From: Chryseobacterium daecheongense
GTDB lineage: Bacteria > Bacteroidota > Bacteroidia > Flavobacteriales > Weeksellaceae
DNA: 64,000 nucleotides
Assembly (NCBI GenBank): GCA_027920525.1
Contig: CP115858.1
Location: 1,550,001 to 1,614,000, forward strand
Reading direction: 5' to 3'
The first letter of the stretch is position 1. The number at the start of each line of letters is the position of its first letter. Positions 7,827 to 15,858 of the stretch are shown here, in pieces. A program made the translations under genes and the position numbers. The notes under the pieces were generated by a model. The model was not told the origin of the DNA and ran no database searches. It was given only the letters and a program-made list of their open reading frames with translations.

Positions 7827-10487
7827 TTACTGAACTTCAACATCCTGCTTTAAAGTCAGATTTTTGGAAGAGTTCCCAATCATAATACGGTAAGTCCCCT
7901 TTTCTACGGTCCAGTTCATTTTCTCATCCAAAAACTTCAGATCTTTTACTGGAACTTCTATATATACCTTCTTTAATTCTCCCGGTTTCAGATATACTTT
8001 CTGAAATCCTTTTAATTCAAGAACAGGTCTGGAAACTGAAGCCAATTTATCTCTTACATAGAGTTGGACAACTTCGCTTCCACTCACCTTTCCGGTATTT
8101 TTAATAGTAACCTTTGCAATAATGGTATCGTTTGTGTGATATTGGGTCTTGTTCAATTGTAAATCCGAAATCTCAAAAGTCGTATAGCTCAATCCATATC
8201 CAAAGGGATACAATGGCTCGCCACTCAGGTCATAATAATCATTTCCCCTGCCGGTAGGATGATGGTTATACGTTAACGGAAGCTGCCCTTCTTCCTGTGG
8301 AAACGTAACCGGCAGTTTTCCGGATGGGTTTTCGTCCCCAAAAAGAACTTTTGCGATTGCATTTCCCCCTTGCTCTCCAGCATACCATACATCTAAAATA
8401 GCTCCGACCTCATCTTTCCACTTTGTTGTTTTTATTGCTGAACCTCCGACTAAGACCACGGTAGTCGGTTTACTTAACTTCGACACCTGATGAATAAAGT
8501 CTTCCTGATTTCCGGGAAGGGCTAAAGATGAGCGATCCTGAAACTCACCTTCATGAATTCCTGCGGCGACAATAATATGATCTGCCGTTTTTGCCAGTTC
8601 TAAGGCTTCATTAAAATTCTTTTTCTGATCTTCTACACCATAATTCCATATCAGTTCTATATGAGCTTCGCCCCTGTTTTCTTTAAATTCGATCTGAAGA
8701 TCATAACTTTTATTTTTAACAAAATCTATTTCTGTGGTTTGAGTGGAATAGCTTAGCTTTTCCCACTGATCTACAACCAGTTTACCGTCCAGATATAACC
8801 TGAAACCATCATTTCCACGAAGCCCCAACCGATATTTGCCTGAATCCGGAGCTTTTAATTGCCCGGTCCAACGCACACTGTAATTATCCGGCTGAAGCTT
8901 TTCCACATCAGGAGAATACAAAGTCCATTTAAAATTAATCTGTTCATCTTGTCTTTCAAATGCAGGATTTCCTTTGAATTCACTATTTGAAAAATAAAAT
9001 CCTTTCAAGCCCTTTCGGTTTCCAAAAGATAAAAATTCAGCGGAAACAGTCAGTACATCTTTCACATTGCGCTCAAGTCCTTTAGCATATACTACCTCAA
9101 TCCCTTTCTTTGAGCAAAAGTTCTTAATGCCTTCCAATATACTCACCTTATGATTTCCCGGTCCTGAATACCCGCCTAATCTAGCTTCCGTCGCATCAGC
9201 CCCTACTAAAAGGATTCTTTTTGCATTTCCGGAAACAGGGAGTGTGTTGTTTTTGTTCTGAAGCAAAACAAAAGACTCTATTGCAGCTTTTTCTGCAAGA
9301 CTTGCATAATTAAGCTTTTTTAAGCCCTCAATATCTTTATCGGATATGTATGGATCGTCAAATAACCCGAGTTCGAATTTAGCCCTCAGTACCCGCGAAA
9401 CAGCATCATCTATTCTCTCCTGAGATATTCTTCCGTCCAGGAATGGTGGAATAAATAATCGGTAATGCTTGTAATCAGTCTGAAAAATTACGTCCAGACC
9501 TGCATTAATTGCCTGAGCTGAGGCATCCTCATAATCTTTTGCCGTAAAATGCAATACATTAGCACCACCAACTGCACTTGCATCACTGATTACAAATCCT
9601 TTAAAATTCCATTCTTTTTTCAATTTTTCTGATAACAACCAGTGGTTTGCTGTGGCAGGTCTTCCATCCAGCAAATTATAAGAAGTCATTACAGATCTGC
9701 TTTTTCCCTCTGTAAATGCTTTAAAAAACGGAATAAGGTGGGTTTCTTCCAGATATCTTTTGCTCCAGTGGATAGGATAAGAATCTCTTCCTCCCTCCCC
9801 CACGTTCGCAAGAAAATGTTTCGGCGTCGTAATGATTCCTGTATTTTCAAATGAGCTCACAAAACCGGTTCCCATCACGGAGGTCAAAAACGGGTCCTCT
9901 CCATATGTTTCCTCTGTTCTGCCCCATCTCACATCACTAGCCAAATTAACTACAGGAGTTAAGATCTGACGGATTCCCCTCAGTTTCGATTCTTTTGCAA
10001 TCGCCATGGAGACTTCCTTCATCAGCCCTGGATTAAAAGAAGAAGATAAAGCAATGGCTTGAGGAAAGGCCGTAGCGCCTTCTCTCATTAAACCGTGTAA
10101 AGCTTCATCAAATGGAATAATCGGAATTCCCAATCTTGATTCTTCAATAAAATATTTCTGAATACTATTGATTTTTCTCGCCAGTCTCTCTGCATCCTCA
10201 TCTGCATTATATTTTAGCATTTGTCCTGCTGCACCATCTCCTTGATTGGTGGCACTCACCTGTAATCCAAAAATCCCATGCCGGTACTGATCTTTGGAAA
10301 CATGATCCAGGTCTCCGGGAATCATAAAACACTGCCAGAACTTTTCTTCAGGCGTCATTCTTTTGAGCAGATCCTGAACCCTTAGCTCAACAGGTTGTTT
10401 TGAATCTTTATACAGTGGTTTTTGAGCGGAAACAAAGCTTAGACTTAATAGCAAAGCGATTCCTGGAAATCGAAAACGGAACTTCAT
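7827..10487 (-). CDS. bglX: GH3 beta-glucosidase with PA14 domain (BglX-like)
   Basis: This 886-aa secreted glycoside hydrolase has a signal peptide ending S-F-V-S-A-Q, a GH3 TIM-barrel (about 35-370), a GH3 C-terminal domain interrupted by a PA14 insert (about 485-630; G-F-Y-F..., G-L-R-G-N-D-G-F-R-L-Y-L-D-G), and a C-terminal fibronectin-III-like domain (V-S-G-S-E-V-V-Q-L-Y-V-R-D). The nucleophile Asp lies in G-F-V-I-S-D-A-S-A-V near residue 300. PA14 inserts in GH3 enzymes help shape the substrate pocket. It should remove terminal beta-linked glucose or related sugars in the periplasm. The GH29 gene stop overlaps its ATG by one base (TAATG), so the two are co-translated. Confidence 0.9.
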   Translation of the reverse strand: MKFRFRFPGIALLLSLSFVSAQKPLYKDSKQPVELRVQDLLKRMTPEEKFWQCFMIPGDLDHVSKDQYRHGIFGLQVSATNQGDGAAGQMLKYNADEDAERLARKINSIQKYFIEESRLGIPIIPFDEALHGLMREGATAFPQAIALSSSFNPGLMKEVSMAIAKESKLRGIRQILTPVVNLASDVRWGRTEETYGEDPFLTSVMGTGFVSSFENTGIITTPKHFLANVGEGGRDSYPIHWSKRYLEETHLIPFFKAFTEGKSRSVMTSYNLLDGRPATANHWLLSEKLKKEWNFKGFVISDASAVGGANVLHFTAKDYEDASAQAINAGLDVIFQTDYKHYRLFIPPFLDGRISQERIDDAVSRVLRAKFELGLFDDPYISDKDIEGLKKLNYASLAEKAAIESFVLLQNKNNTLPVSGNAKRILLVGADATEARLGGYSGPGNHKVSILEGIKNFCSKKGIEVVYAKGLERNVKDVLTVSAEFLSFGNRKGLKGFYFSNSEFKGNPAFERQDEQINFKWTLYSPDVEKLQPDNYSVRWTGQLKAPDSGKYRLGLRGNDGFRLYLDGKLVVDQWEKLSYSTQTTEIDFVKNKSYDLQIEFKENRGEAHIELIWNYGVEDQKKNFNEALELAKTADHIIVAAGIHEGEFQDRSSLALPGNQEDFIHQVSKLSKPTTVVLVGGSAIKTTKWKDEVGAILDVWYAGEQGGNAIAKVLFGDENPSGKLPVTFPQEEGQLPLTYNHHPTGRGNDYYDLSGEPLYPFGYGLSYTTFEISDLQLNKTQYHTNDTIIAKVTIKNTGKVSGSEVVQLYVRDKLASVSRPVLELKGFQKVYLKPGELKKVYIEVPVKDLKFLDEKMNWTVEKGTYRIMIGNSSKNLTLKQDVEVQ

Positions 10488-11929
10488 TATTTCTGTAGTT
10501 GAATTACAGTTGAATACATAAGCTGTTTGTGTTCTGAAGGCAGGTGTACCTCAATCCTGTTTCCTTTCTGCTTCCACTGTATCTTCGAATCAATACCCAG
10601 AATTTTCAGGGATTTAGGGGTAAAGTTTTCAGGGACTGAAAAACTCAGGTCAGAAGGAGCTGCATAACTTGTTTTTTCATCGGTATGGAATACATTCACC
10701 GTTTTTCCATCTTTGCTCGTGGTGTAATAAAAGTCCCCTTCATGAAAAGGAGCCAAGGTTCTTGTTGCAAAAACAGCTGCCCCATTCTTATCCATCCATC
10801 CGGATATTTCTTTCAGCCTTTCATATACCACAGCATCATAATCCCCATTAGGACCGGGAGCAATATTCATCAGATAGTTTCCTCCTCTTGAAATGATTTT
10901 AATGAGGGTTTCAATGATCTTTTGGGAGGACTTATAATGATCATTAGGTACGTAAGAAAAAGAATCTCCCATGGTAATACAGCTTTCCCAGGGAATTGAA
11001 AGAGGCTGATCGGGCACTGCCTGTTCCGGAGTTACATAATTTTCCCATTTTCCGGGAACTGTACGGTCTACGATAATGATTCCCGGTTGGTTTTTCCGGG
11101 CCATATTACCAATCTTATCCATATCGATATCCTGTTCCACCTTAATGGTTCTTTGCCATTCTATAGCAGGATCAATTGTTTTAAAGGGACGCACCCATCC
11201 ACCATCCAGCCACAGTATATCTATTTTACCATAATTTGAAGTAATCTCATTGAGCTGATTCCAGGTAAACTTCTTAAAGCGTTCCCATCTTTCCGGATAT
11301 TTTTTAGGATCATAATTTACATTCCGGTCTTTTGGAGGAAAGTAAGGCCACCAATAATCATCGGAATGCCAGTCGGGTTTAGAAAAATAAGCTCCGATCT
11401 TAAATCCTTCTTTACGGAATGTGGTAAAAATTTCTTGTACAACATCTGCTTTGGGATTTTTAGAAAAAGGAGTTTTAGCAGACGTTATTTTGTAATCAGA
11501 TTCTTTCGTATCAAACATGGAAAATCCATCATGGTGCTTCGTTGTAAAAACTACATATTTCATTCCCGCTTTTTTAGCTGCATCAGCCCACTTCCGGGGA
11601 TTAAACTGAGTTGGATTGAATGTTGTCTGAAGATTTTCATAATTCTTCACATATTCATTATATGTTTCTCCGTGTTCAGGCTTACGCTGGGTCCACGATT
11701 CGTCTTCCGGGCATAGACTCCAGCTTTCTACAATTCCCCATTGGCTGTAGGTTCCCCAATGCATAAACAGTCCGAATTTAAGATCCTGCCATTCTTCCAG
11801 GTTTTTCACAACCAAAGGGTCCGTTGGCTTCTCATAGCCTTTTGAAACATTATGGGCCTGTGAAAGAAAGGTTGCCGATATGAAAAGTGATGAAAGAAAA
11901 AAGGTTTTAGTTTTTTGTGGAATCAGCAT
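10487..11929 (-). CDS. Alpha-L-fucosidase, GH29
   Basis: This 480-aa protein has a signal peptide (hydrophobic stretch to about residue 25) and the GH29 barrel: F-G-L-F-M-H-W-G-T-Y-S near 52, T-K-H-H-D-G-F near 130, and I-D-I-L-W-L-D-G-G-W near 240, whose Asp is the expected nucleophile. A C-terminal beta-sandwich follows (about 390-480). GH29 enzymes remove alpha-L-fucose from glycans by a retaining mechanism. It is the first gene of a two-gene unit with the GH3 enzyme, suggesting sequential trimming of a fucosylated glycan or plant polysaccharide. No SusC/SusD pair is nearby, so this is not a classical polysaccharide-utilisation locus. Confidence 0.9.
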   Translation of the reverse strand: MLIPQKTKTFFLSSLFISATFLSQAHNVSKGYEKPTDPLVVKNLEEWQDLKFGLFMHWGTYSQWGIVESWSLCPEDESWTQRKPEHGETYNEYVKNYENLQTTFNPTQFNPRKWADAAKKAGMKYVVFTTKHHDGFSMFDTKESDYKITSAKTPFSKNPKADVVQEIFTTFRKEGFKIGAYFSKPDWHSDDYWWPYFPPKDRNVNYDPKKYPERWERFKKFTWNQLNEITSNYGKIDILWLDGGWVRPFKTIDPAIEWQRTIKVEQDIDMDKIGNMARKNQPGIIIVDRTVPGKWENYVTPEQAVPDQPLSIPWESCITMGDSFSYVPNDHYKSSQKIIETLIKIISRGGNYLMNIAPGPNGDYDAVVYERLKEISGWMDKNGAAVFATRTLAPFHEGDFYYTTSKDGKTVNVFHTDEKTSYAAPSDLSFSVPENFTPKSLKILGIDSKIQWKQKGNRIEVHLPSEHKQLMYSTVIQLQK

Positions 11930-12112
11930 AAAAAATACTTTTTGCTAATGTAATCATCCTGCTGTAAACTCGCAAAAATTACTTCCCTGTATGAGTCCTG
12001 ATGAGTAACTTCAGAGCTTTTAAACATTCAGGGTTTTTAAAAATATTTTCTCCCCACGGATGAAATTTCTGTTTTTAGCTTATTAAAACTAATCCTTTAT
12101 GGATTTTCTAAC

Positions 12113-13006
12113 CTAGATAAGTTTCTGTAAGGCAGAATCAATATCAGGATAGAGGAATTGAAAGCCATTTTTCATAAGTATTTCTGGATATACATTTCTG
12201 CTTTTAAGTAATAATTCTGTTTCTGTATTGAGAAATACAGACGCCAGTTCCAGTTGCCACACAGGGGAATTAATTCCAAACGGAATTCGTAAACGTTTCC
12301 GTAGTTTTTTCATTAATTCTTCATTAGTTAAAGGCTGAGGAGCGGTCACATTAACACAACCTGAAATGTATTCATGATGTATGATCCATTCAATGGCACG
12401 ACAAAAATCATCAATATGAATCCAGCTAATATGCTGATTCCCTCTTCCCTGTCTTCCTCCTAACCCTAGTTTTGTAACCTGACAAAGTTTTGGGAAAGCT
12501 CCTCCGTTTTTCCCCATTACTATAGAAGTACGTAACGCCACTTTCCTTATCTCATCATGATGCACGGCAAAGAATTCCTTTTCCCAGCTTTTACAGATAT
12601 TCATCGAAAAATCATCTCCTATAACTCCGTTTTCTTCTGTATTCAGATTCTTTTCAGAGTGCACATAAATGGTTGCCGAACTTGCATTCAACCATATTTT
12701 CGGTTTGTCAGTGCATTGGTCTACCGCTTTTTGAAGAACTCTTGTACTTTCAATTCTTGAGGAATAAATTTCTTTTTTGTTTTTATCATTATACCTGCAG
12801 TCAACAGATTTCCCCGTAAGATTGATCAGGACATCACAGCTCTCAAGCTTATGTGACCACTCACCGATATGGGTTGCATCCCAATACATTTCGTGTTCAT
12901 GTTTAGGGTTTCTGGTTAAAATATAGACCTGATTTCCATTAGCACGGAAATACTCTTTCAGGTTTTCACCAAGAAATCCTGTACCGCCTGCAATAATGAT
13001 TTTCAT
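12113..13006 (-). CDS. TIGR01777-type NAD(P)-dependent epimerase (SDR39U1/YfcH-like)
   Basis: The 297-aa protein is an extended short-chain dehydrogenase: N-terminal nucleotide-binding G-G-T-G-F-L-G (7-13), V-L-I-N-L-T-G-K-S-V-D-C-R-Y near 83, then a C-terminal domain with F-G-I-N-S-P and a late helix. These fit the TIGR01777 family, whose chemistry is poorly known. It is the last gene of a four-gene operon downstream of the GbsR/MarR-like regulator, 40 bases after the DUF2071 gene. Confidence 0.85.
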   Translation of the reverse strand: MKIIIAGGTGFLGENLKEYFRANGNQVYILTRNPKHEHEMYWDATHIGEWSHKLESCDVLINLTGKSVDCRYNDKNKKEIYSSRIESTRVLQKAVDQCTDKPKIWLNASSATIYVHSEKNLNTEENGVIGDDFSMNICKSWEKEFFAVHHDEIRKVALRTSIVMGKNGGAFPKLCQVTKLGLGGRQGRGNQHISWIHIDDFCRAIEWIIHHEYISGCVNVTAPQPLTNEELMKKLRKRLRIPFGINSPVWQLELASVFLNTETELLLKSRNVYPEILMKNGFQFLYPDIDSALQKLI

Positions 13007-13046
13007 AAATTTAGGGTTTAGAGGGTTAATTATTCTGAACTCCGTT

Positions 13047-13751
13047 TCAGATAATATATTTTTTTATTTTTACTTTAATCTCGGAACCTTCTGCAAGCAT
13101 TACAGACAGAGGATCCTGAATGTTCAAAAATTTAAAATCTTTTCCGTAGATTCTTTCAAAATCTATCTTCAACTGATGATCTTTTACCAGATAATATTTC
13201 CATTGAGGGTGGCAAACTTCATACTCGGAAGTCTTGTTATCATTTTTTGTAAATCCGTAATAGTGTTCGGTAATGAACTCAAATTCAGAATCAGATTCCA
13301 TAGGAAGTGCCTGAAGATCTGCAGTAATTTCCATAGAATGCCATGTTTTATCTTTCCATGAATATGTAACCAACATTTCGTGTTCCTTTTTTGCTATTGC
13401 GTTTTTCATCGGCAGCGTTTTATAATTTTCATTATAGATAGCATTTGCAATAAAGCTTAAGGCCGGTTTCGGAACAATCTCTTTAATAAAGACCACTCCT
13501 CTTTTCCATGCATTATTTTCTCTTTTTTTCACATAAAACCTAAGGTTAACTTCCTCAAAGTTGCGGTGAAAAGGGATGCGTAAACCGAGTAATCTGGTAT
13601 TTAAAAACATAAATCCGACAAGACTTATATAGCATTTCCCTTTATAGAAATCAAGTTCCGTACCTTCAGGAAGGTATTTTATCAGTATTTCAGGATCTAT
13701 TTCATAATTGATGATCGCCAGTTTGCGCCATTCAGCTTTTAAAAAGTTCAT
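13047..13751 (-). CDS. DUF2071 (YqjF-like) family protein
   Basis: This 234-aa protein opens F-L-K-A-E-W-R-K-L-A-I-I-N-Y-E-I-D-P-E-I-L-I-K-Y-L-P-E-G, typical of DUF2071, which has an acetoacetate-decarboxylase-like fold. Later family segments are visible (Y-I-S-L-V-G-F-M-F, R-F-Y-V-K, G-V-V-F-I-K-E-I-V-P). Its biochemical role is not established. It overlaps the SRPBCC gene by four bases (ATGA) and belongs to the same operon. Confidence 0.85.
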   Translation of the reverse strand: MNFLKAEWRKLAIINYEIDPEILIKYLPEGTELDFYKGKCYISLVGFMFLNTRLLGLRIPFHRNFEEVNLRFYVKKRENNAWKRGVVFIKEIVPKPALSFIANAIYNENYKTLPMKNAIAKKEHEMLVTYSWKDKTWHSMEITADLQALPMESDSEFEFITEHYYGFTKNDNKTSEYEVCHPQWKYYLVKDHQLKIDFERIYGKDFKFLNIQDPLSVMLAEGSEIKVKIKKYII

Positions 13752-14197
13752 AATTCTGCATTTTTTTTGATGATTTCATTTCTTTTTACTAAAAAATCTT
13801 TGAGGTAATCTTTAAGAAAAAAATAATTGAACAGCATACCGATCATTCCCAAAGGAGATTCAAATTCGAAAATATCGGTCATGATCGTGTAATTTCCTTC
13901 CTGTTTGAAAAGGTGTTGATGCTTTAATGATTTAAAAGTTCCTTTCAGCATAACATCAGTAAACTCCAGAGGCTTTTCCATACTGATTATTTTTGAAGTG
14001 TGCGTGTGATATATTCCCAGATGCTTTGCACGCCATGTTACCGTTTCATTCAGTTCAATAAGTCCGTGCATACGTCCGGCAATAGCTTTCTCGTCTGTAC
14101 CGGATGTTGATTGCTGATGCAGATCAATATCCCTTGATAGATCAAAAACTTTACAGATGTCTGCCTTAATGATTGTTTTTAAATAAATTCTAGACAT
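13748..14197 (-). CDS. SRPBCC (START/polyketide-cyclase-like) protein
   Basis: At 149 aa the protein has the SRPBCC pattern: first strand followed by V-F-D-L-S-R-D-I-D-L-H, a middle sheet region (V-T-W-R-A-K-H-L-G-I-Y-H-T), a P-L-E-F-T-D-V-M turn and a long C-terminal helix. Such proteins bind hydrophobic ligands in a helix-grip cavity. It overlaps both neighbours (8 bases with the DCC gene, 4 with DUF2071), so all are made from one message. The ligand is unknown. Confidence 0.8.
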   Translation of the reverse strand: MSRIYLKTIIKADICKVFDLSRDIDLHQQSTSGTDEKAIAGRMHGLIELNETVTWRAKHLGIYHTHTSKIISMEKPLEFTDVMLKGTFKSLKHQHLFKQEGNYTIMTDIFEFESPLGMIGMLFNYFFLKDYLKDFLVKRNEIIKKNAEL

Positions 14198-15002
14198 AGT
14201 AATACAATAAAGTGATCAAGACAATAGTTCTGTAAATAATCCAACTTATGGACGGAATAAAATTCAATTCCAATATTTTGCAACGTCTTATGTGCTCTAG
14301 AAGCATCATGAAAACCACAATTCCAAAGTAAAAAATATAAAATAGAGAATTGAATTCTGTAAAGAGAACAGGCAATAAAAGCAGGGTCCCGATCAGGAAA
14401 ACAGCCATCATATTTCCGATATAATCCCATATTTTATCTTTCAGGTAGGCCTTTAAAAAAACAGTTTGCCAAGCGATCTGCCCTAAACAAATGGCCAATT
14501 CCCTTAAAAAATTCCGGCTAAAACCAAATCCCGTTTTTGTAACAAATACACTTAAAATACAGGAGGAAAAAATCACCACAAACAGGATGTATCCGATCCT
14601 GTACTTCATGTTAAAATCGGGAACACATGACTCTTCTGTATAAGGTTTAGATGATGGAATAATCTGCTTTCTGTTATATGACACAAAAGAATATAACTTT
14701 CTGAAAAACCAGTAAAAAGGTTGTATTCTCGCTATCTTCTCCAATACCGGAAATGAGTTTCCAATAATAGCAAGCAGGCTGTCCAGACCGTATATCACTT
14801 CATTTGTGCTATGATCAATCAACGCAATTTCATTTTTTGCCCGCTTATAATCAATAACCGATCTGCTCTTAACACTCAATTCACTAAAAGCCTCTCTCCC
14901 ATTTTCATCAAGCATTCCACATTGTATAAAACCTTTAGAGTAAATATTACACATAGGACATTCATTGTCGTAGATGAGGGTCTGGTTCTTTAGAGTTTTC
15001 AT
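14190..15002 (-). CDS. DCC-family (DUF393) thiol-disulfide oxidoreductase-like membrane protein
   Basis: The 270-aa protein starts with a thioredoxin-like DCC domain: L-I-Y-D-N-E-C-P-M-C has Asp12, Cys15 and Cys18 of the D-x-x-C-x-x-C motif. The C-terminal half carries about four hydrophobic segments (roughly 132-155, 165-185, 200-230 and 248-268), so it is a fusion of a redox-like domain with a membrane anchor. It heads the four-gene operon. An 18-bp palindrome identical to one in front of the regulator gene lies 85 bases upstream of its start, so the operon is probably under that regulator. Confidence 0.8.
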   Translation of the reverse strand: MKTLKNQTLIYDNECPMCNIYSKGFIQCGMLDENGREAFSELSVKSRSVIDYKRAKNEIALIDHSTNEVIYGLDSLLAIIGNSFPVLEKIARIQPFYWFFRKLYSFVSYNRKQIIPSSKPYTEESCVPDFNMKYRIGYILFVVIFSSCILSVFVTKTGFGFSRNFLRELAICLGQIAWQTVFLKAYLKDKIWDYIGNMMAVFLIGTLLLLPVLFTEFNSLFYIFYFGIVVFMMLLEHIRRCKILELNFIPSISWIIYRTIVLITLLYYYV

Positions 15003-15086
15003 ATCCTTAATTTTAAAATGATTTTCTTTTCGAGAAGTACAAAATCAAAAACAAATGAATGATTAAATTTTTCATAATTATTATAT

Positions 15087-15104
15087 TTTCAATAATTTTT
15101 GAAA
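15087..15104 (-). promoter_or_regulatory. Operator, copy 1 (upstream of the DCC operon)
   Basis: TTTCAATAATTTTTGAAA; the arms TTTCAA and TTGAAA are perfect inverted repeats around six bases. It is identical over 18 bases to the site at 15699-15716. Its place upstream of the operon makes it a likely binding site of the GbsR/MarR-like regulator. Confidence 0.65.
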
Positions 15105-15117
15105 GTTTATTTGAAAT

Positions 15118-15140
15118 AAAAAAGGAACACTGTCCTTTTT
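15118..15140 (-). terminator. Terminator of the regulator gene
   Basis: AAAAAGGA and TCCTTTTT pair around CAGTGT, giving a U-rich end on the minus strand. It separates the regulator transcript from the DCC operon. Confidence 0.65.
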
Positions 15141-15144
15141 AGCC

Positions 15145-15648
15145 TTATTTTAATAGATTCGTGATCTTTCCTACCAACCAATGATCATCACTTTTGATCG
15201 CGAGATCCATGATATTATTAATCTTTCCCGTAACCGAACTAAAATCTTCCATCAACTTAATAAACTCTTTGGCTTCATCAGAATCACGGTCTTCAATATT
15301 CTTTAATTCTTCTAAAAAAGAAATTACCGGTTCGATTTCCCTTTTTCTTCTTTCTTTTGTGATTTGCTTAAACAGAAACCACACATCTTTTTCAGCAATG
15401 AAATACTCTTTCCGGTCTCCTTTTACAAATTCCTTTTTTACAATTCCCCAGTCCATGAGAGCCCGTAAATTCATATTGGCATTTCCTCTTGAAATTTCAA
15501 GCTGCTCCATTACCTCATCTGTTGATAATGGCTTTCCACTTGCCAAAAGCAATGCATGAACCTGCGCCATTGTACGGTTAATCCCCCAATTGGTAGCAAA
15601 TGTTCCCCATGTCTGAATATATTTTTCCTTCGCCTCTGAAAGTTGCAT
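15145..15648 (-). CDS. GbsR/MarR-type transcriptional regulator
   Basis: The 167-aa protein has a winged helix-turn-helix of the GbsR/MarR type: M-A-Q-V-H-A-L-L-L-A-S-G-K-P-L-S-T-D-E-V-M-E (about 26-47), then recognition helix I-S-R-G-N-A-N-M-N-L-R-A-L, and a wing with V-K-G-D-R-K-E-Y-F. The C-terminal part is helical and should dimerise. GbsR relatives respond to small ligands such as choline, but the ligand here is unknown. The gene has its own terminator and a promoter whose -33 element is inside an 18-bp palindrome also found before the downstream operon, so autoregulation and control of the DCC-SRPBCC-DUF2071-epimerase operon are likely. Confidence 0.85.
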   Translation of the reverse strand: MQLSEAKEKYIQTWGTFATNWGINRTMAQVHALLLASGKPLSTDEVMEQLEISRGNANMNLRALMDWGIVKKEFVKGDRKEYFIAEKDVWFLFKQITKERRKREIEPVISFLEELKNIEDRDSDEAKEFIKLMEDFSSVTGKINNIMDLAIKSDDHWLVGKITNLLK

Positions 15649-15674
15649 ATTGATCTCTTTTTGAATTTCTATTA

Positions 15675-15682
15675 CAAATGTA
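15675..15682 (-). promoter_or_regulatory. Promoter of the GbsR/MarR-like gene, -7 element
   Basis: On the minus strand TACATTTG, with TTG at 15704-15702 at a spacing of 19 bases: an excellent Bacteroidota -33/-7 promoter. The -33 TTG lies inside the operator at 15699-15716. Confidence 0.7.
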
Positions 15683-15698
15683 ATAATAATTTTCGAAC

Positions 15699-15716
15699 TT
15701 TCAATAATTTTTGAAA
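15699..15716 (-). promoter_or_regulatory. Operator, copy 2 (upstream of the regulator gene)
   Basis: TTTCAATAATTTTTGAAA, identical to 15087-15104, 51 bases before the regulator start. It overlaps the -33 element, so a bound repressor would block polymerase. Confidence 0.7.
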
Positions 15717-15858
15717 ATTAAATTTAAAGTTTTTATCTTGATTATGGTAACATAGAATTCCTGCTTTTTCACCCAAATAACTCCAATTTAAAATTTAACC
15801 TTTTCCTTTGTAACAAATCTTGTATTACAACGACTATTCAATAATAATCTTTTTAGTA

